The notes: a model not told the origin generated them from the letters alone. Shown: positions 7,791 to 15,644, numbered from the stretch's first letter. The stretch: 15,786 nt of DNA from Acidimicrobiales bacterium (GCA_017883105.1 JADGOF010000014.1:1-15786); one strand, 5' to 3'. Program-made: numbers and translations.

Positions 7791-7797
7791 TCCGAGG

Positions 7798-9132
7798 ATG
7801 AGGCATGTAACGGGGGCGGGCGGCAGCGGCGAAGGGGACGGTGGGTTTCCGCGCCTGGTTCCCGTTCCCGACCTGGAAACGACCGGCATCGGCGACGCCC
7901 ACCCGGCCGGCTCCGATATACAGCCCTCGACATCGCGACAGGTTCAGGCGGCCTCACCCTCCGGACAGAGTGGTTTGCAGGCGTTTGCCGGGATGTCCAT
8001 CGGGGAGATCGCGGAGCGGGCCGGGTTGCGACGCATCGACATCGTCGCCTGGCGTGATTTCGACGATCCCGAAGCGGGCGGTTCGGAGTTGCACGCCCAT
8101 CGAGTGATCACCGCCTGGTCCGAGGCCGGTCTCGATGTCTCCATGACCACCTCGTCGGTGCCCGGTTCCCGCACCGTTGTGCGTCGCAACGGGTACCGGG
8201 TGGTCAGGCGGGCGGGGCGTTACTCGGTCTTCCCGAGAACCATGCTGTCCGGCGCCCTCGGCCGGATCGGCACCGGTGACGGCCTCATCGAGATCTGGAA
8301 CGGCATGCCGTTCTTCTCTCCGATGTGGGCACACTGCCCCCACATCGTGTTCCTTCACCACGTGCACGCCGAAATGTGGAAGATGGTCCTGCCCACCGGA
8401 TTGGCCGAGTTCGGCAACGCGGTGGAGCATCACTTGGCCCCTCCCGTCTACCGTCGCAGTCGTATCGTGACCTTGTCGACGTCCTCCAAGGCGGAGATCG
8501 TCGGGCAACTCCGCATCCCTGCAGACCGTGTGACCGTGATCCCACCCGGGGTCGAAGCGCATTTCTCGCCGGGTGGCGAACGGTCGGAGGTGCCCCTCGT
8601 GCTCGGCGTCGGGCGGCTGGTACCGGTCAAGCGATTCCATCTCCTGATCGACGCATTGGTGAAGTTGAAGCAGACTGTCCCGGTGTTGCAGGCCGTCATC
8701 GCCGGTGAAGGGTACGAACGCCCGGCCCTCGAGGCGCTGATCGGCAAGGCAGGGGCCGAGTCCTGGCTCTCGCTCCCGGGGTACGTTAGTGAAACGGGAT
8801 TGATCGATCTGTACCGCCACGCCTGGGTGGTGGCGTCGACCTCGCTCCGTGAAGGGTGGGGTATGACCATCACCGAGGCGGGAGCCTGCGGGACCCCGTC
8901 GGTGGCCACCAGAATCAGCGGTCATCAGGATGCCGTAGTGGACGGGCGGTCGGGGATCCTGGTGGACGGTGCCGACGATCTCCTGAGCAGCCTGTCGGCC
9001 GTGCTGCGAGACGAAGTGCTCCGCAAACGCCTGGGCGTGGGGGCGCTCGAGCATTCGGCCCAGTTCACCTGGGACGCCACGGCACGAGCGACCTTGGCGG
9101 CTCTGGGCGCTGAAGCGCTCGCCCGTCAGTAG
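7798..9132 (+). CDS. Glycosyltransferase family 4 (GT-B fold)
   Basis: The 444-residue enzyme should transfer a sugar from a nucleotide donor with retention of configuration, in the cytoplasm. The N-terminal domain has RRIDIVAWRDF (from about 78) and the acceptor-side AGGSELHAHRV motif. Between the domains is VTVIPPGVEAHF. The donor domain opens with VLGVGRLVPVKRF (from about 267). The family EX7E motif is seen in REGWGMTITEAG, with Glu352 and Glu360, followed by ACGTPSVAT. Residues 1-77 are a low-complexity extension that GT4 enzymes usually lack. Starting at ATG 7993 would give about 380 residues, closer to the family norm, but the best ribosome binding site serves ATG 7798. Flanked by a flippase and an AftD-like enzyme, it probably acts on a lipid-linked surface glycan. 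The sugar is unknown. Confidence 0.88.
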   Translation: MRHVTGAGGSGEGDGGFPRLVPVPDLETTGIGDAHPAGSDIQPSTSRQVQAASPSGQSGLQAFAGMSIGEIAERAGLRRIDIVAWRDFDDPEAGGSELHAHRVITAWSEAGLDVSMTTSSVPGSRTVVRRNGYRVVRRAGRYSVFPRTMLSGALGRIGTGDGLIEIWNGMPFFSPMWAHCPHIVFLHHVHAEMWKMVLPTGLAEFGNAVEHHLAPPVYRRSRIVTLSTSSKAEIVGQLRIPADRVTVIPPGVEAHFSPGGERSEVPLVLGVGRLVPVKRFHLLIDALVKLKQTVPVLQAVIAGEGYERPALEALIGKAGAESWLSLPGYVSETGLIDLYRHAWVVASTSLREGWGMTITEAGACGTPSVATRISGHQDAVVDGRSGILVDGADDLLSSLSAVLRDEVLRKRLGVGALEHSAQFTWDATARATLAALGAEALARQ

Positions 9133-9138
9133 TCGATT

Positions 9139-9166
9139 CCCCGGTCGGGCACCCAGCTGATCGGGG
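9139..9166 (+). terminator. Candidate hairpin terminator after the GT4 gene
   Basis: CCCCGGTC (9139-9146) pairs with GATCGGGG (9159-9166) with one G-T wobble, making an 8-bp stem and 12-nt loop. It starts 6 nt after the GT4 stop. No T-tract follows, so termination here is inferred from position and stem strength only. Confidence 0.4.
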
Positions 9167-9177
9167 TGGTCGTCGTC

Positions 9178-9183
9178 TAGGGT
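9178..9183 (+). promoter_or_regulatory. Candidate -10 box for the AftD-like gene
   Basis: TAGGGT fits TAnnnT and would start transcription near 9190, giving a leader of about 280 nt before the GTG at 9473. An ATG lies at 9193, right at the predicted start. No clear -35 is seen. Confidence 0.35.
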
Positions 9184-9192
9184 GAACGCCCG

Positions 9193-9357
9193 ATGACCCC
9201 CGTTTCTTCCCGTTCAGGACCCGGAAGGAACCGGCCGCAGGATCGACCCGGGACTGCAAAATGCGCGGGGATCGACCCGGTCGGCCGGCCGTCCCACGCT
9301 GGTGGCGGGCCGATCGACGTCCGACCGGTGGCCACTCCGGCGTCCACCTCTACCTGA
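9193..9357 (+). CDS. Possible small leaderless ORF (54 aa) upstream of the AftD-like gene
   Basis: The ATG at 9193 is 9 nt after the TAGGGT -10-like box and opens 54 codons ending at TGA 9357. The product starts MTPVSSRSGPG and is rich in Pro, Gly, Arg and Thr, with no signal peptide or membrane segment. It resembles no family that I know. It might be a regulatory leader peptide, or simply an open frame in GC-rich DNA. It is listed only because of its position relative to the promoter motif. Confidence 0.15.
   Translation: MTPVSSRSGPGRNRPQDRPGTAKCAGIDPVGRPSHAGGGPIDVRPVATPASTST
9240..9280. repeat. 12-bp direct repeat GGATCGACCCGG
   Basis: Two exact copies lie at 9240-9251 and 9269-9280, 29 bp apart. 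The core GATCGAC appears a third time at 9312-9318. They sit in the untranslated region before the AftD-like gene and could be regulator sites or a local duplication. Confidence 0.4.
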
Positions 9358-9456
9358 TGCACGCGCCCGTCTCCCTGTCGTCCTCCACCGCGGTCCGTCT
9401 CCCTTGTCGTCAGATCTCCGCGGGAAGCGCGGAGCCGGAAGTGTCAGTCCCTCCCC

Positions 9457-9463
9457 AGAAGGA
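9457..9463 (+). promoter_or_regulatory. Ribosome binding site of the AftD-like gene
   Basis: AGAAGGA lies 9 nt before the GTG at 9473. It selects this start over the in-frame GTG at 9302, whose extra 57 codons are low-complexity. Confidence 0.65.
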
Positions 9464-9472
9464 CGCACGGCG

Positions 9473-12400
9473 GTGACGGCCCCTTCGTCGGTCCTCGCCG
9501 AAGCGCCCCAGGAAGGCGCCGACCCTTCGCCGCCCTCACCTGACGCGGGTAGGTCCCGAGAGGGGGAGTCGGCCCACCGGTGGACCTACGCCGTACTCGC
9601 GCTGTTGGCATACGTGCCGATGCTCCTCACCAAGCCCGGTGTGGTCTCGGACGACACCAAGACCTACCTCTATCTCGACCCCGGCCGCTGGACCCGGAAC
9701 GCCACATCCATCTGGGATCCCAACGTCGCATTGGGTACGGTCACCCACGAGAACATCGGGTACCTATTCCCGACCGGTCCCTACTACTGGCTGTTGTCGC
9801 TGGCCCACGTTCCCGTGTGGGTGGCGCAACGTTTCTGGCTGGGGACCATCATCTTCGTGGCCGGTGCCGGCGTCGTCCTGTTGGCCAAGGCCCTGGACTT
9901 CGAGGGACCGCGCGGAGTGGGGGCGTTCACGGCCGCAGCGGCGTACGCCTTCACGCCCTACGTCATGCAGTACGCGGGTCGGATCTCCGTCATCCTCCTG
10001 CCGTACGCCGGACTCCCCCTGCTGCTCTTCCTGGTCATCCGATCGGTCCGAGCGCCCGGATGGCGGTACCCCGCGTTGGTGGCGTTCACCGTGGCATGCA
10101 TCAGTGGGATCAATGCCAGCTCCGTGATCTATGTGGGACTCGCCCCGGTCTTGTGGTTGCCGTTTAGTGTGTTCATCGCCCGAGAAGCCACGGGCCGCCA
10201 GGCGTGGGGGACGCTGCTGCGTTCCGGGTTCCTGAGCCTTCTGGTGTCGTTGTGGTGGATCGTGGGCCTCGCCGTGGAGGGTGCTTTCGGCATCAACGTG
10301 CTGCGCTACACCGAGTCCGTCCAGGCCACCAGCTCGACTTCCAACCCGGCCGAGGTGCTCCGGGGACTCGGCTACTGGTACTTCTACGGTGGCGACCGGC
10401 TCGGCCTCTGGACCCAGGCGGCAGCAGAGTTCACCCAGCGGCTCCTACTGGTGGCCCTCACCTACGTGCTGCCGGTGGCCGCCTTCTTGGCGGCGGCGAT
10501 GTGCCGTTGGCGGTACCGGGCCTACTTCGTCGGCCTGGTCGCCCTCGGCGTGATCCTCTCGGTCGGCGCCTACCCCTACAAGCACCCGACGGCCTTCGGC
10601 GGTCTCGTCAAGACGTTCATGACCCGCACCACGGTGGGACTGGCGTTACGGTCGACGGACCGTGCCACGCCCCTCGTGGTGTTGGGCTTGGCCGTGCTCC
10701 TCGGCATGGGCGTCTCGGCCCTGGTCGTCCGGCTGCCCCGGATGGGCCTGGCCGCCGCGGTCCTTCTGATCGTGCTGGTACTGGCCGCCGATGCACCGAG
10801 CTTCGCCGGCCGCACGGTGGTGGCCAAGTTCGTCCAGCCCGCCGGTATTCCGTCGTCGGTGCGCCAGGCGGCCGATTACCTCAATTCGGTGCACCCCGGG
10901 ACTCGGGTCTATGCCCTACCAGGGGAGAATTTCGCGGCCTACCGCTGGGGGGACACCATCGACCCGGTGTGGCCGGCGGTGCTCAACCGGCCGTTCGTGA
11001 CCCGCGAGCAGCAGATCCAGGGCTCACTGCCCACCGCCGACCTCCTCTACGCGCTCGATGCCCCCCTGCAGGAGGGGACCATGGACTGGAACGCCCTGGC
11101 CCCGGTGGCCCGCTTGATGAGTGCCGGGGACGTCCTCGTCCAGTACGACCAGGCCAACGAGCGGTACGCCCCGCCCCGCCCCACCGTGGTCCATCACGAC
11201 CTGGCGACCACGCCTCCCGGACTCGGGCCACCCGTGTCCTTCGGCCCCCCCACCGTCAACAGATCTTCGGTTCCCATGCTCGACGAGACCTATTTCGGGC
11301 TTCCCCCCGCGACCAAGGAACCGTCGCCCATCGTCACCTACGCCGTGCCGAAGACCCGGGCCATCGTGCGCGGCGAGTCGTTGACGCACCCACTGGTCGT
11401 CGACGGTGACGGCGTCGGCCTGGTCCAGTCGGCCAACGTCGGACTGCTCGCCACCGATCCGACGATCTTCTATGCCGGAACGCTGGACCAGAACCGGAAA
11501 CTGGCGGGCTCGGTGCTCCACGGTCCTGTCGACCTGGTGGTGACGGACTCCAACCGCAAGCAGGCCTTCGAATGGAACAGCCTGAATGACAACACCGGAT
11601 ATACCGAGACGGCAACCGAGCCACCGTCTCCGTTCGTTCAGAACGATCCCCAGCTGAACCTGTTTCTCGGTACCGGAGCAGCGGCGCAGACCACCACCGT
11701 GCTCAAGGGCGTCTCCTCGGTGTCCGCCTCCGCCTACGGCACCGCGTTCACCCTGCGATCGGAGTGGCGCCCGGCCAACGCCCTCGACGGCAAGCTGGCA
11801 ACGGCGTGGGCCACCGAGGGCGATTCCGGTGTTCCGGTCACCGACTGGTGGCAGATGACACTGCGTGCTCCGACCACGGCCAACTCGGTCAACCTAGTCC
11901 AACCCATTCCCGTGGCCAACGAGGCCGACTACACGAACCAGTGGATCACCAAGGCCACCCTCACCTTCGACGACAAACAGCCGGTGACGGTCGACCTGGG
12001 GCCTACGTCGCGCACCGCGGCGGGCCAGACCATGGAGTTCTCGCCGCGGACCTTCCGCACCCTCCGGATCACCATCGACGCCACCAACCTGTCGACCGGC
12101 TCCTCCACTCCGCCAGGGTCGAGCCTGGTGGGCCTGGCGGAAGTACGACTCGGCCACGTCCAGGCCACCCAGATCATCAAGATGCCCGACGACCTGCTGC
12201 AGCTGGCCGGCGCCAAGTCGAACCAGGACCGCCTCACCTACATCCTGACCCGCCTCCGGGTCGCCCCCGTTCCGCCACGGAGTGATCCGGAGGCGGCGAT
12301 GATCAGAGAGTTCGCCGTGCCGACTGCCCGCTCCTTCACCTTCTCTGGCACCGCGCGTATCTCGTCTGCGGTCGCGGACAATGTCGTCGACCAGGCGGTC

Positions 12401-13993
12401 GGACGGAACCTGACCGCCTCCGGGGTCTTGCAGGCCACGTCGAGCAGTCGCATGCCCGGGGACGTGGCGGCCACCGCCAGTGCCACCCTCGACGGCGATC
12501 CCGCGACCGCCTGGAGCCCGGGGTTGGGCTCGCAGGCGCAGGTGAACTCGTGGCTCGACTACCGGTTCGCCCACCCGGTCACCGTCGGCCGCCTGGGCCT
12601 CAGCGTGGTGTCGGACGCCGAGCACTCTCGGCCGACCTCGGTCACCATCTCGAGCACGGAGGGATCACGCATGGTGACCCTTCCTCTCATCCCGGTGACT
12701 GCAGGTGCCGGTTCGGTCACCGCCGTGCCCGTCACCTTCCCTTCCCTGGGCGGTACCGATCTACGGATCACCTTCTCCGGGGTTGACGAGCGCACCACGC
12801 CGAGTTACGAAACCTCGCTGCAGACCGCACTGCCCATCGCCATCACCGACGTCGAGATCCCCGGCGTGCCGGCCCCCACGTTGCCGGCCACGATTCCCTC
12901 CACGTGCCGTACCGACCTGCTCCGCCTGGACGGCCGACCGCTGTGGGTCTCCTTGACGGGCACCCCGCAGGCGGCGCTCCACGGTGACGGCCTGCCACTC
13001 GCCATGTGCGGTCCCGATCTGCAAGGCGTCAAGGTGGCGGCCGGCCAACACCTCCTTACGGCAGCGGACGGGGCGCTCACCGGCCTCACCATCGACCAGA
13101 CGGTACTGGACTCGGCGCCGGGTAATGCTCCTGAGCCGGGTGTCGGCGCCGGTGCACTGACGCCCACGCCGCCGGCGTCCGTAGGCGCCCCCACGGTCAC
13201 CGAGCGCTCGACCTCGGCGACCTCGACGGTCGTCCATGTGTCAGGGGCCACCGTGCCGTTCGCGCTGGTACTCGGACAGAGCATCAACCGCGGATGGACG
13301 GCAACCATCTCGGGGGGATCCACCCTCGGGGCTCCGGTGCTGATCGACGGATTCGCCAATGGCTGGATCATCGACCGGCAGGCGCTCGCCCAGGCGAGCC
13401 ACCACGGATCCTTCGACGTCACGCTGCACTTCGCTCCTCAATCGATGGTCAACCTGGCCCTGGTCATCTCGGGACTGACGCTGGTGGCCTGCGTGGCCAT
13501 TGTGGGAATCGGGTGGCCATGGCGCCGGCGCCGAAAGAAGGCAGGGAACGGGGTCGACATGGCGGGGTCGATGGCTTCGGCGTCGACTATTGCCCTGCGC
13601 CTGCCGTTCATCGGGCCCGGGGAGGAACGATCGACCCACGTCGCGCACATCGCGGTCGGAACCATTGTGGCGGGGTTGGGTGCCTGGACGCTCGGGGGCC
13701 TGTTCGGCGGGACCGTGGTCACCGCGGGGGTGCTGGTGGCCATGACCTACCGGCGTGGCCGGTCGATCCTGTTGGTGTCCAGTGCCCTACTGATGATGGC
13801 CGCGGCACTCGATGTCGTGGTCCATCAGGAGCGCTACCGCTATCCCTCCGGAGGGTGGCCGACCCACTTCGATCGTGCATCTACCCTGGCGTGGGCGGCC
13901 GTGCTGCTACTGGCCGCCGACGCCGGCCTTGAGGCGGTGCGTCGGTTCCGTGCCCGAGCCGGGCCGGCCGATCGGCACGAACCATCGAGCTAA
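9473..13993 (+). CDS. AftD-like alpha-(1->3)-arabinofuranosyltransferase (GT-C, DUF3367-type)
   Basis: This very large protein has about 1506 residues; mycobacterial AftD has about 1400. After a 36-residue polar tail, a helix (about 37-54) leads into VVSDDTKTYLYLDPG with Asp60-Asp61, the expected acidic pair of a GT-C enzyme using a polyprenyl-phosphate donor. The block WDPNVALGTVTHENIGYLFP and about ten more membrane helices to about residue 440 match the AftD family. The outer-face part holds two discoidin/F5-8-type beta modules, about 747-893 and 981-1132. Each has the ALDGKLATAW or TLDGDPATAW signature and may bind carbohydrate. Four helices close the protein (about 1325-1490). In mycobacteria AftD adds branching arabinose to arabinogalactan and lipoarabinomannan. 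Here the glycan is unknown. It is followed after 108 bp by a methyltransferase gene. Confidence 0.88.
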   Translation: MTAPSSVLAEAPQEGADPSPPSPDAGRSREGESAHRWTYAVLALLAYVPMLLTKPGVVSDDTKTYLYLDPGRWTRNATSIWDPNVALGTVTHENIGYLFPTGPYYWLLSLAHVPVWVAQRFWLGTIIFVAGAGVVLLAKALDFEGPRGVGAFTAAAAYAFTPYVMQYAGRISVILLPYAGLPLLLFLVIRSVRAPGWRYPALVAFTVACISGINASSVIYVGLAPVLWLPFSVFIAREATGRQAWGTLLRSGFLSLLVSLWWIVGLAVEGAFGINVLRYTESVQATSSTSNPAEVLRGLGYWYFYGGDRLGLWTQAAAEFTQRLLLVALTYVLPVAAFLAAAMCRWRYRAYFVGLVALGVILSVGAYPYKHPTAFGGLVKTFMTRTTVGLALRSTDRATPLVVLGLAVLLGMGVSALVVRLPRMGLAAAVLLIVLVLAADAPSFAGRTVVAKFVQPAGIPSSVRQAADYLNSVHPGTRVYALPGENFAAYRWGDTIDPVWPAVLNRPFVTREQQIQGSLPTADLLYALDAPLQEGTMDWNALAPVARLMSAGDVLVQYDQANERYAPPRPTVVHHDLATTPPGLGPPVSFGPPTVNRSSVPMLDETYFGLPPATKEPSPIVTYAVPKTRAIVRGESLTHPLVVDGDGVGLVQSANVGLLATDPTIFYAGTLDQNRKLAGSVLHGPVDLVVTDSNRKQAFEWNSLNDNTGYTETATEPPSPFVQNDPQLNLFLGTGAAAQTTTVLKGVSSVSASAYGTAFTLRSEWRPANALDGKLATAWATEGDSGVPVTDWWQMTLRAPTTANSVNLVQPIPVANEADYTNQWITKATLTFDDKQPVTVDLGPTSRTAAGQTMEFSPRTFRTLRITIDATNLSTGSSTPPGSSLVGLAEVRLGHVQATQIIKMPDDLLQLAGAKSNQDRLTYILTRLRVAPVPPRSDPEAAMIREFAVPTARSFTFSGTARISSAVADNVVDQAVGRNLTASGVLQATSSSRMPGDVAATASATLDGDPATAWSPGLGSQAQVNSWLDYRFAHPVTVGRLGLSVVSDAEHSRPTSVTISSTEGSRMVTLPLIPVTAGAGSVTAVPVTFPSLGGTDLRITFSGVDERTTPSYETSLQTALPIAITDVEIPGVPAPTLPATIPSTCRTDLLRLDGRPLWVSLTGTPQAALHGDGLPLAMCGPDLQGVKVAAGQHLLTAADGALTGLTIDQTVLDSAPGNAPEPGVGAGALTPTPPASVGAPTVTERSTSATSTVVHVSGATVPFALVLGQSINRGWTATISGGSTLGAPVLIDGFANGWIIDRQALAQASHHGSFDVTLHFAPQSMVNLALVISGLTLVACVAIVGIGWPWRRRRKKAGNGVDMAGSMASASTIALRLPFIGPGEERSTHVAHIAVGTIVAGLGAWTLGGLFGGTVVTAGVLVAMTYRRGRSILLVSSALLMMAAALDVVVHQERYRYPSGGWPTHFDRASTLAWAAVLLLAADAGLEAVRRFRARAGPADRHEPSS

Positions 13994-14002
13994 CGTGCCC
14001 GC

Positions 14003-14048
14003 CCCTCCCGATCCGTCGGTAGTGTAAGCATTCGATGGATCGGGAGGG
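14003..14048 (+). terminator. Long inverted repeat, probable terminator of the AftD-like gene
   Basis: CCCTCCCGATCC (14003-14014) and GGATCGGGAGGG (14037-14048) are a perfect 12-bp inverted repeat. Five more inner pairs are possible, two of them G-T, leaving a loop of about 12 nt. The structure begins 9 nt after the AftD-like stop codon. There is no T-tract, as is common in high-GC actinobacteria. A -10-like TAGTGT (14020-14025) lies in the loop, so the element may separate two transcription units. Confidence 0.6.
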
Positions 14049-14056
14049 CAACTCTC

Positions 14057-14083
14057 TTGACCTGGTCGGCGACCACCTAGCAC
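14057..14083 (+). promoter_or_regulatory. Candidate promoter for the methyltransferase gene
   Basis: TTGACC (14057-14062) is the best -35 match in the region. A TAGCAC hexamer (14078-14083) follows after a short 15-nt spacer. A start near 14090 would give a short leader containing the GAGGGA ribosome binding site. The alternative is TAGTGT at 14020-14025, inside the inverted repeat. Either would let the methyltransferase and coaE be transcribed apart from the AftD-like gene. Confidence 0.3.
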
Positions 14084-14101
14084 CACACGTGAGGGAACCA
14101 G

Positions 14102-14959
14102 ATGAGCGAAAGTAGTTCGGCGAAGGGTTCGTCCGGCGCAGGTGCCATGGTCGGGCGTGAGCGGTCAGGCAAGCGCCTGACCGGCGAGCGACCGATGGAA
14201 GGGGTGACCCCCGATTCGCTGCTGGCGCTGCACGCAGCCGGCTACCGGACGGTGATCGAGCGCCTCGGTTCGGGAACGATGCTCGACGTGGGCTGCGGTC
14301 AGGGCTTCGAGTCGGCCCGATTCCTGTCCGACGATCGCACGGTGGTCGGAGCCGACTACAGCGCCGATGCCGTCGCCGCGGCGAGCCAGCGGTGGAGGCC
14401 GTCGGGCCTACTGGTGGCCCAGATGAACGCCCTCTCCCTCGGATTCGCCGAGGGCAGCTTCCAGTGGGCCTGCTCTTCCCACCTCATCGAGCACTTCGAC
14501 GACCCTGAGGGGCACGTCCGGGAACTAGCCCGAGTGCTGGCGGACGACGGCACGGTCTTCTTCTTGACCCCCAATGCACCGGCCGACTTCGAGAACCCGT
14601 TCCACATCCACCTCTTCGAGCCGCCCGAGCTGCGCAGCCTGCTCGAACGGCACTTCCACCAGGTGACCGTCCAGGGGATGGATGCGGTCCCCCACGTCAA
14701 AGCTGACTTCACCGCCCGCCGGGTCAAGGCCAACAAGGTGCTCAAATTGGACTTCTTGGACCTCCGGCACCGCATTCCACGATCGTGGTACATCGGGATC
14801 TACACCCGCATCCTGCCGGTCGCCTACAAAGTGATCGCCCGGGGCGATTCGGGTGGCATGACCGGTATCACCGCGGACGACTTCTTCGTCACCGACGACC
14901 TTGACCGCACCACCATGGTGCTCTTCGCTACCGCATCGCGCCCCCGGCGTCCGGCCTGA
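14102..14959 (+). CDS. Class I SAM-dependent methyltransferase
   Basis: The 285-residue protein should transfer a methyl group from S-adenosylmethionine. Motif I is MLDVGCGQGFES (from residue 60), the acidic end of the second strand is VVGADYS, and the post-motif block SSHLIEHFDDPEGHVRELARVL is characteristic of the Methyltransf_11/23 type. A later VFFLTPN strand and a HIHLFEPPELRSLLE segment are often seen in methyltransferases of polysaccharide loci. The first 35 or so residues are Ser/Gly-rich and low-complexity. GAGGGA 5 nt before the ATG gives a clear start. Its position after the AftD-like gene suggests methylation of a sugar or lipid-linked glycan, but the acceptor cannot be read from the sequence. 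coaE starts 17 nt downstream, so the two are probably co-transcribed. Confidence 0.85.
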   Translation: MSESSSAKGSSGAGAMVGRERSGKRLTGERPMEGVTPDSLLALHAAGYRTVIERLGSGTMLDVGCGQGFESARFLSDDRTVVGADYSADAVAAASQRWRPSGLLVAQMNALSLGFAEGSFQWACSSHLIEHFDDPEGHVRELARVLADDGTVFFLTPNAPADFENPFHIHLFEPPELRSLLERHFHQVTVQGMDAVPHVKADFTARRVKANKVLKLDFLDLRHRIPRSWYIGIYTRILPVAYKVIARGDSGGMTGITADDFFVTDDLDRTTMVLFATASRPRRPA

Positions 14960-14976
14960 TCGGGTCCGGTCGGGTC

Positions 14977-15618
14977 ATGCTCGCGGTTGCACTGACCGGC
15001 GGTATCGGTGCCGGAAAGTCCACGGTGGCCACGCTGTTGGTGGAACACGGGGCTGTCCTGATCGACGCCGATGTGGTGGCCAGGGAAGTGGTCGCCCCCG
15101 GAGGTCCGGCCTACCAGCCGATGATCGACCGGTTCGGCGCGGGGATCGTCGATGACGAGGGCCACATCGACCGGCCGCGGGTCGCCGAGCTGGTGTTCGG
15201 CCACCCTGAGGCCCTGGCCGACCTCAACGCCATCACCCATCCGGCCATCGGCGTGGAGATGATCCAGCGAAAGGACCGCTACGCGGGCACCGACGAGATC
15301 GTGGTGATGGACATCCCCCTCCTGAAGGACATCCACCGCGAGATGCTGGCGCTGGCCGCCGTCATTGTGGTCGACGTCCCGACCGAGGTGGCCCTCGAGC
15401 GACTGGTCACCCGGCGGGGGATGACCGAAGCCGATGCCCGCGCCCGGATCTCCTCGCAGATGGACCGGATGACCCGACTGTCTGGTGCGGACCTGGTCAT
15501 CGACAACTCAGGAGACGAATCCCACCTGCGGGCCGAGGTGGACCGAGTATGGGCTGATCTGGTCGCGCTCCGCGACCGCAAGGGGGAGCCCGGCAGGGAC
15601 CCACAGGCGGTTGACTGA
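14977..15618 (+). CDS. coaE: Dephospho-CoA kinase
   Basis: CoaE catalyses the last step of coenzyme A synthesis, ATP-dependent phosphorylation of the 3'-hydroxyl of dephospho-CoA, in the cytoplasm. The 213-residue product has the P-loop GGIGAGKS (8-15) and the LIDADVVAREVV segment with Asp30 and Asp32. It also has ITHPAIG in the CoA-binding lid region, VVMDIPLL and the RRGMTEADARARISSQM block, all typical of the family. The length matches stand-alone bacterial CoaE; the longer mycobacterial version with a C-terminal extra domain is not present. The ATG at 14977 is 17 nt after the methyltransferase stop, with only a poor Shine-Dalgarno, so translation may be coupled. uvrB follows after 39 bp, an order also seen in mycobacteria, where one gene lies between them. 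Confidence 0.95.
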   Translation: MLAVALTGGIGAGKSTVATLLVEHGAVLIDADVVAREVVAPGGPAYQPMIDRFGAGIVDDEGHIDRPRVAELVFGHPEALADLNAITHPAIGVEMIQRKDRYAGTDEIVVMDIPLLKDIHREMLALAAVIVVDVPTEVALERLVTRRGMTEADARARISSQMDRMTRLSGADLVIDNSGDESHLRAEVDRVWADLVALRDRKGEPGRDPQAVD

Positions 15619-15644
15619 CCGGCTTCGCCGTCACATCGGACCGG

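Larger units (their letters stand above)
9133..9472. other. 340-bp gap upstream of the AftD-like gene
   Basis: No family-recognisable gene is present. The gap holds the hairpin at 9139-9166, a -10-like TAGGGT at 9178-9183, a possible short leaderless frame (9193-9357), a 12-bp direct repeat and the palindrome CGGCCGGCCG (9282-9291). A GTG at 9302 opens the AftD-like frame, but the intervening residues are low-complexity and the strong ribosome binding site is at 9457. Confidence 0.45.

Noticed and set aside
9282..9291. Palindrome CGGCCGGCCG as a regulator site.
   Set aside because: It is a simple GC-only palindrome, expected often in DNA of this composition, and has no second copy nearby.
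9302..9472. Start of the AftD-like gene at GTG 9302.
   Set aside because: The added 57 residues are low-complexity, and AGAAGGA nine bases before GTG 9473 marks a better start.
10204..11409. Plus-strand open frame of 401 codons inside the AftD-like gene, and 2651-3967 inside the GT39-like gene.
   Set aside because: They are shifted frames within well-supported membrane enzymes; the products are Pro/Arg/Gly-rich with no membrane helices or motifs.
15611..15616. TTGACT as the -35 box of the uvrB promoter.
   Set aside because: The spacing to TACCAT at 15645 is 28 nt, far longer than the 16-18 nt needed, and the hexamer lies in the end of coaE.
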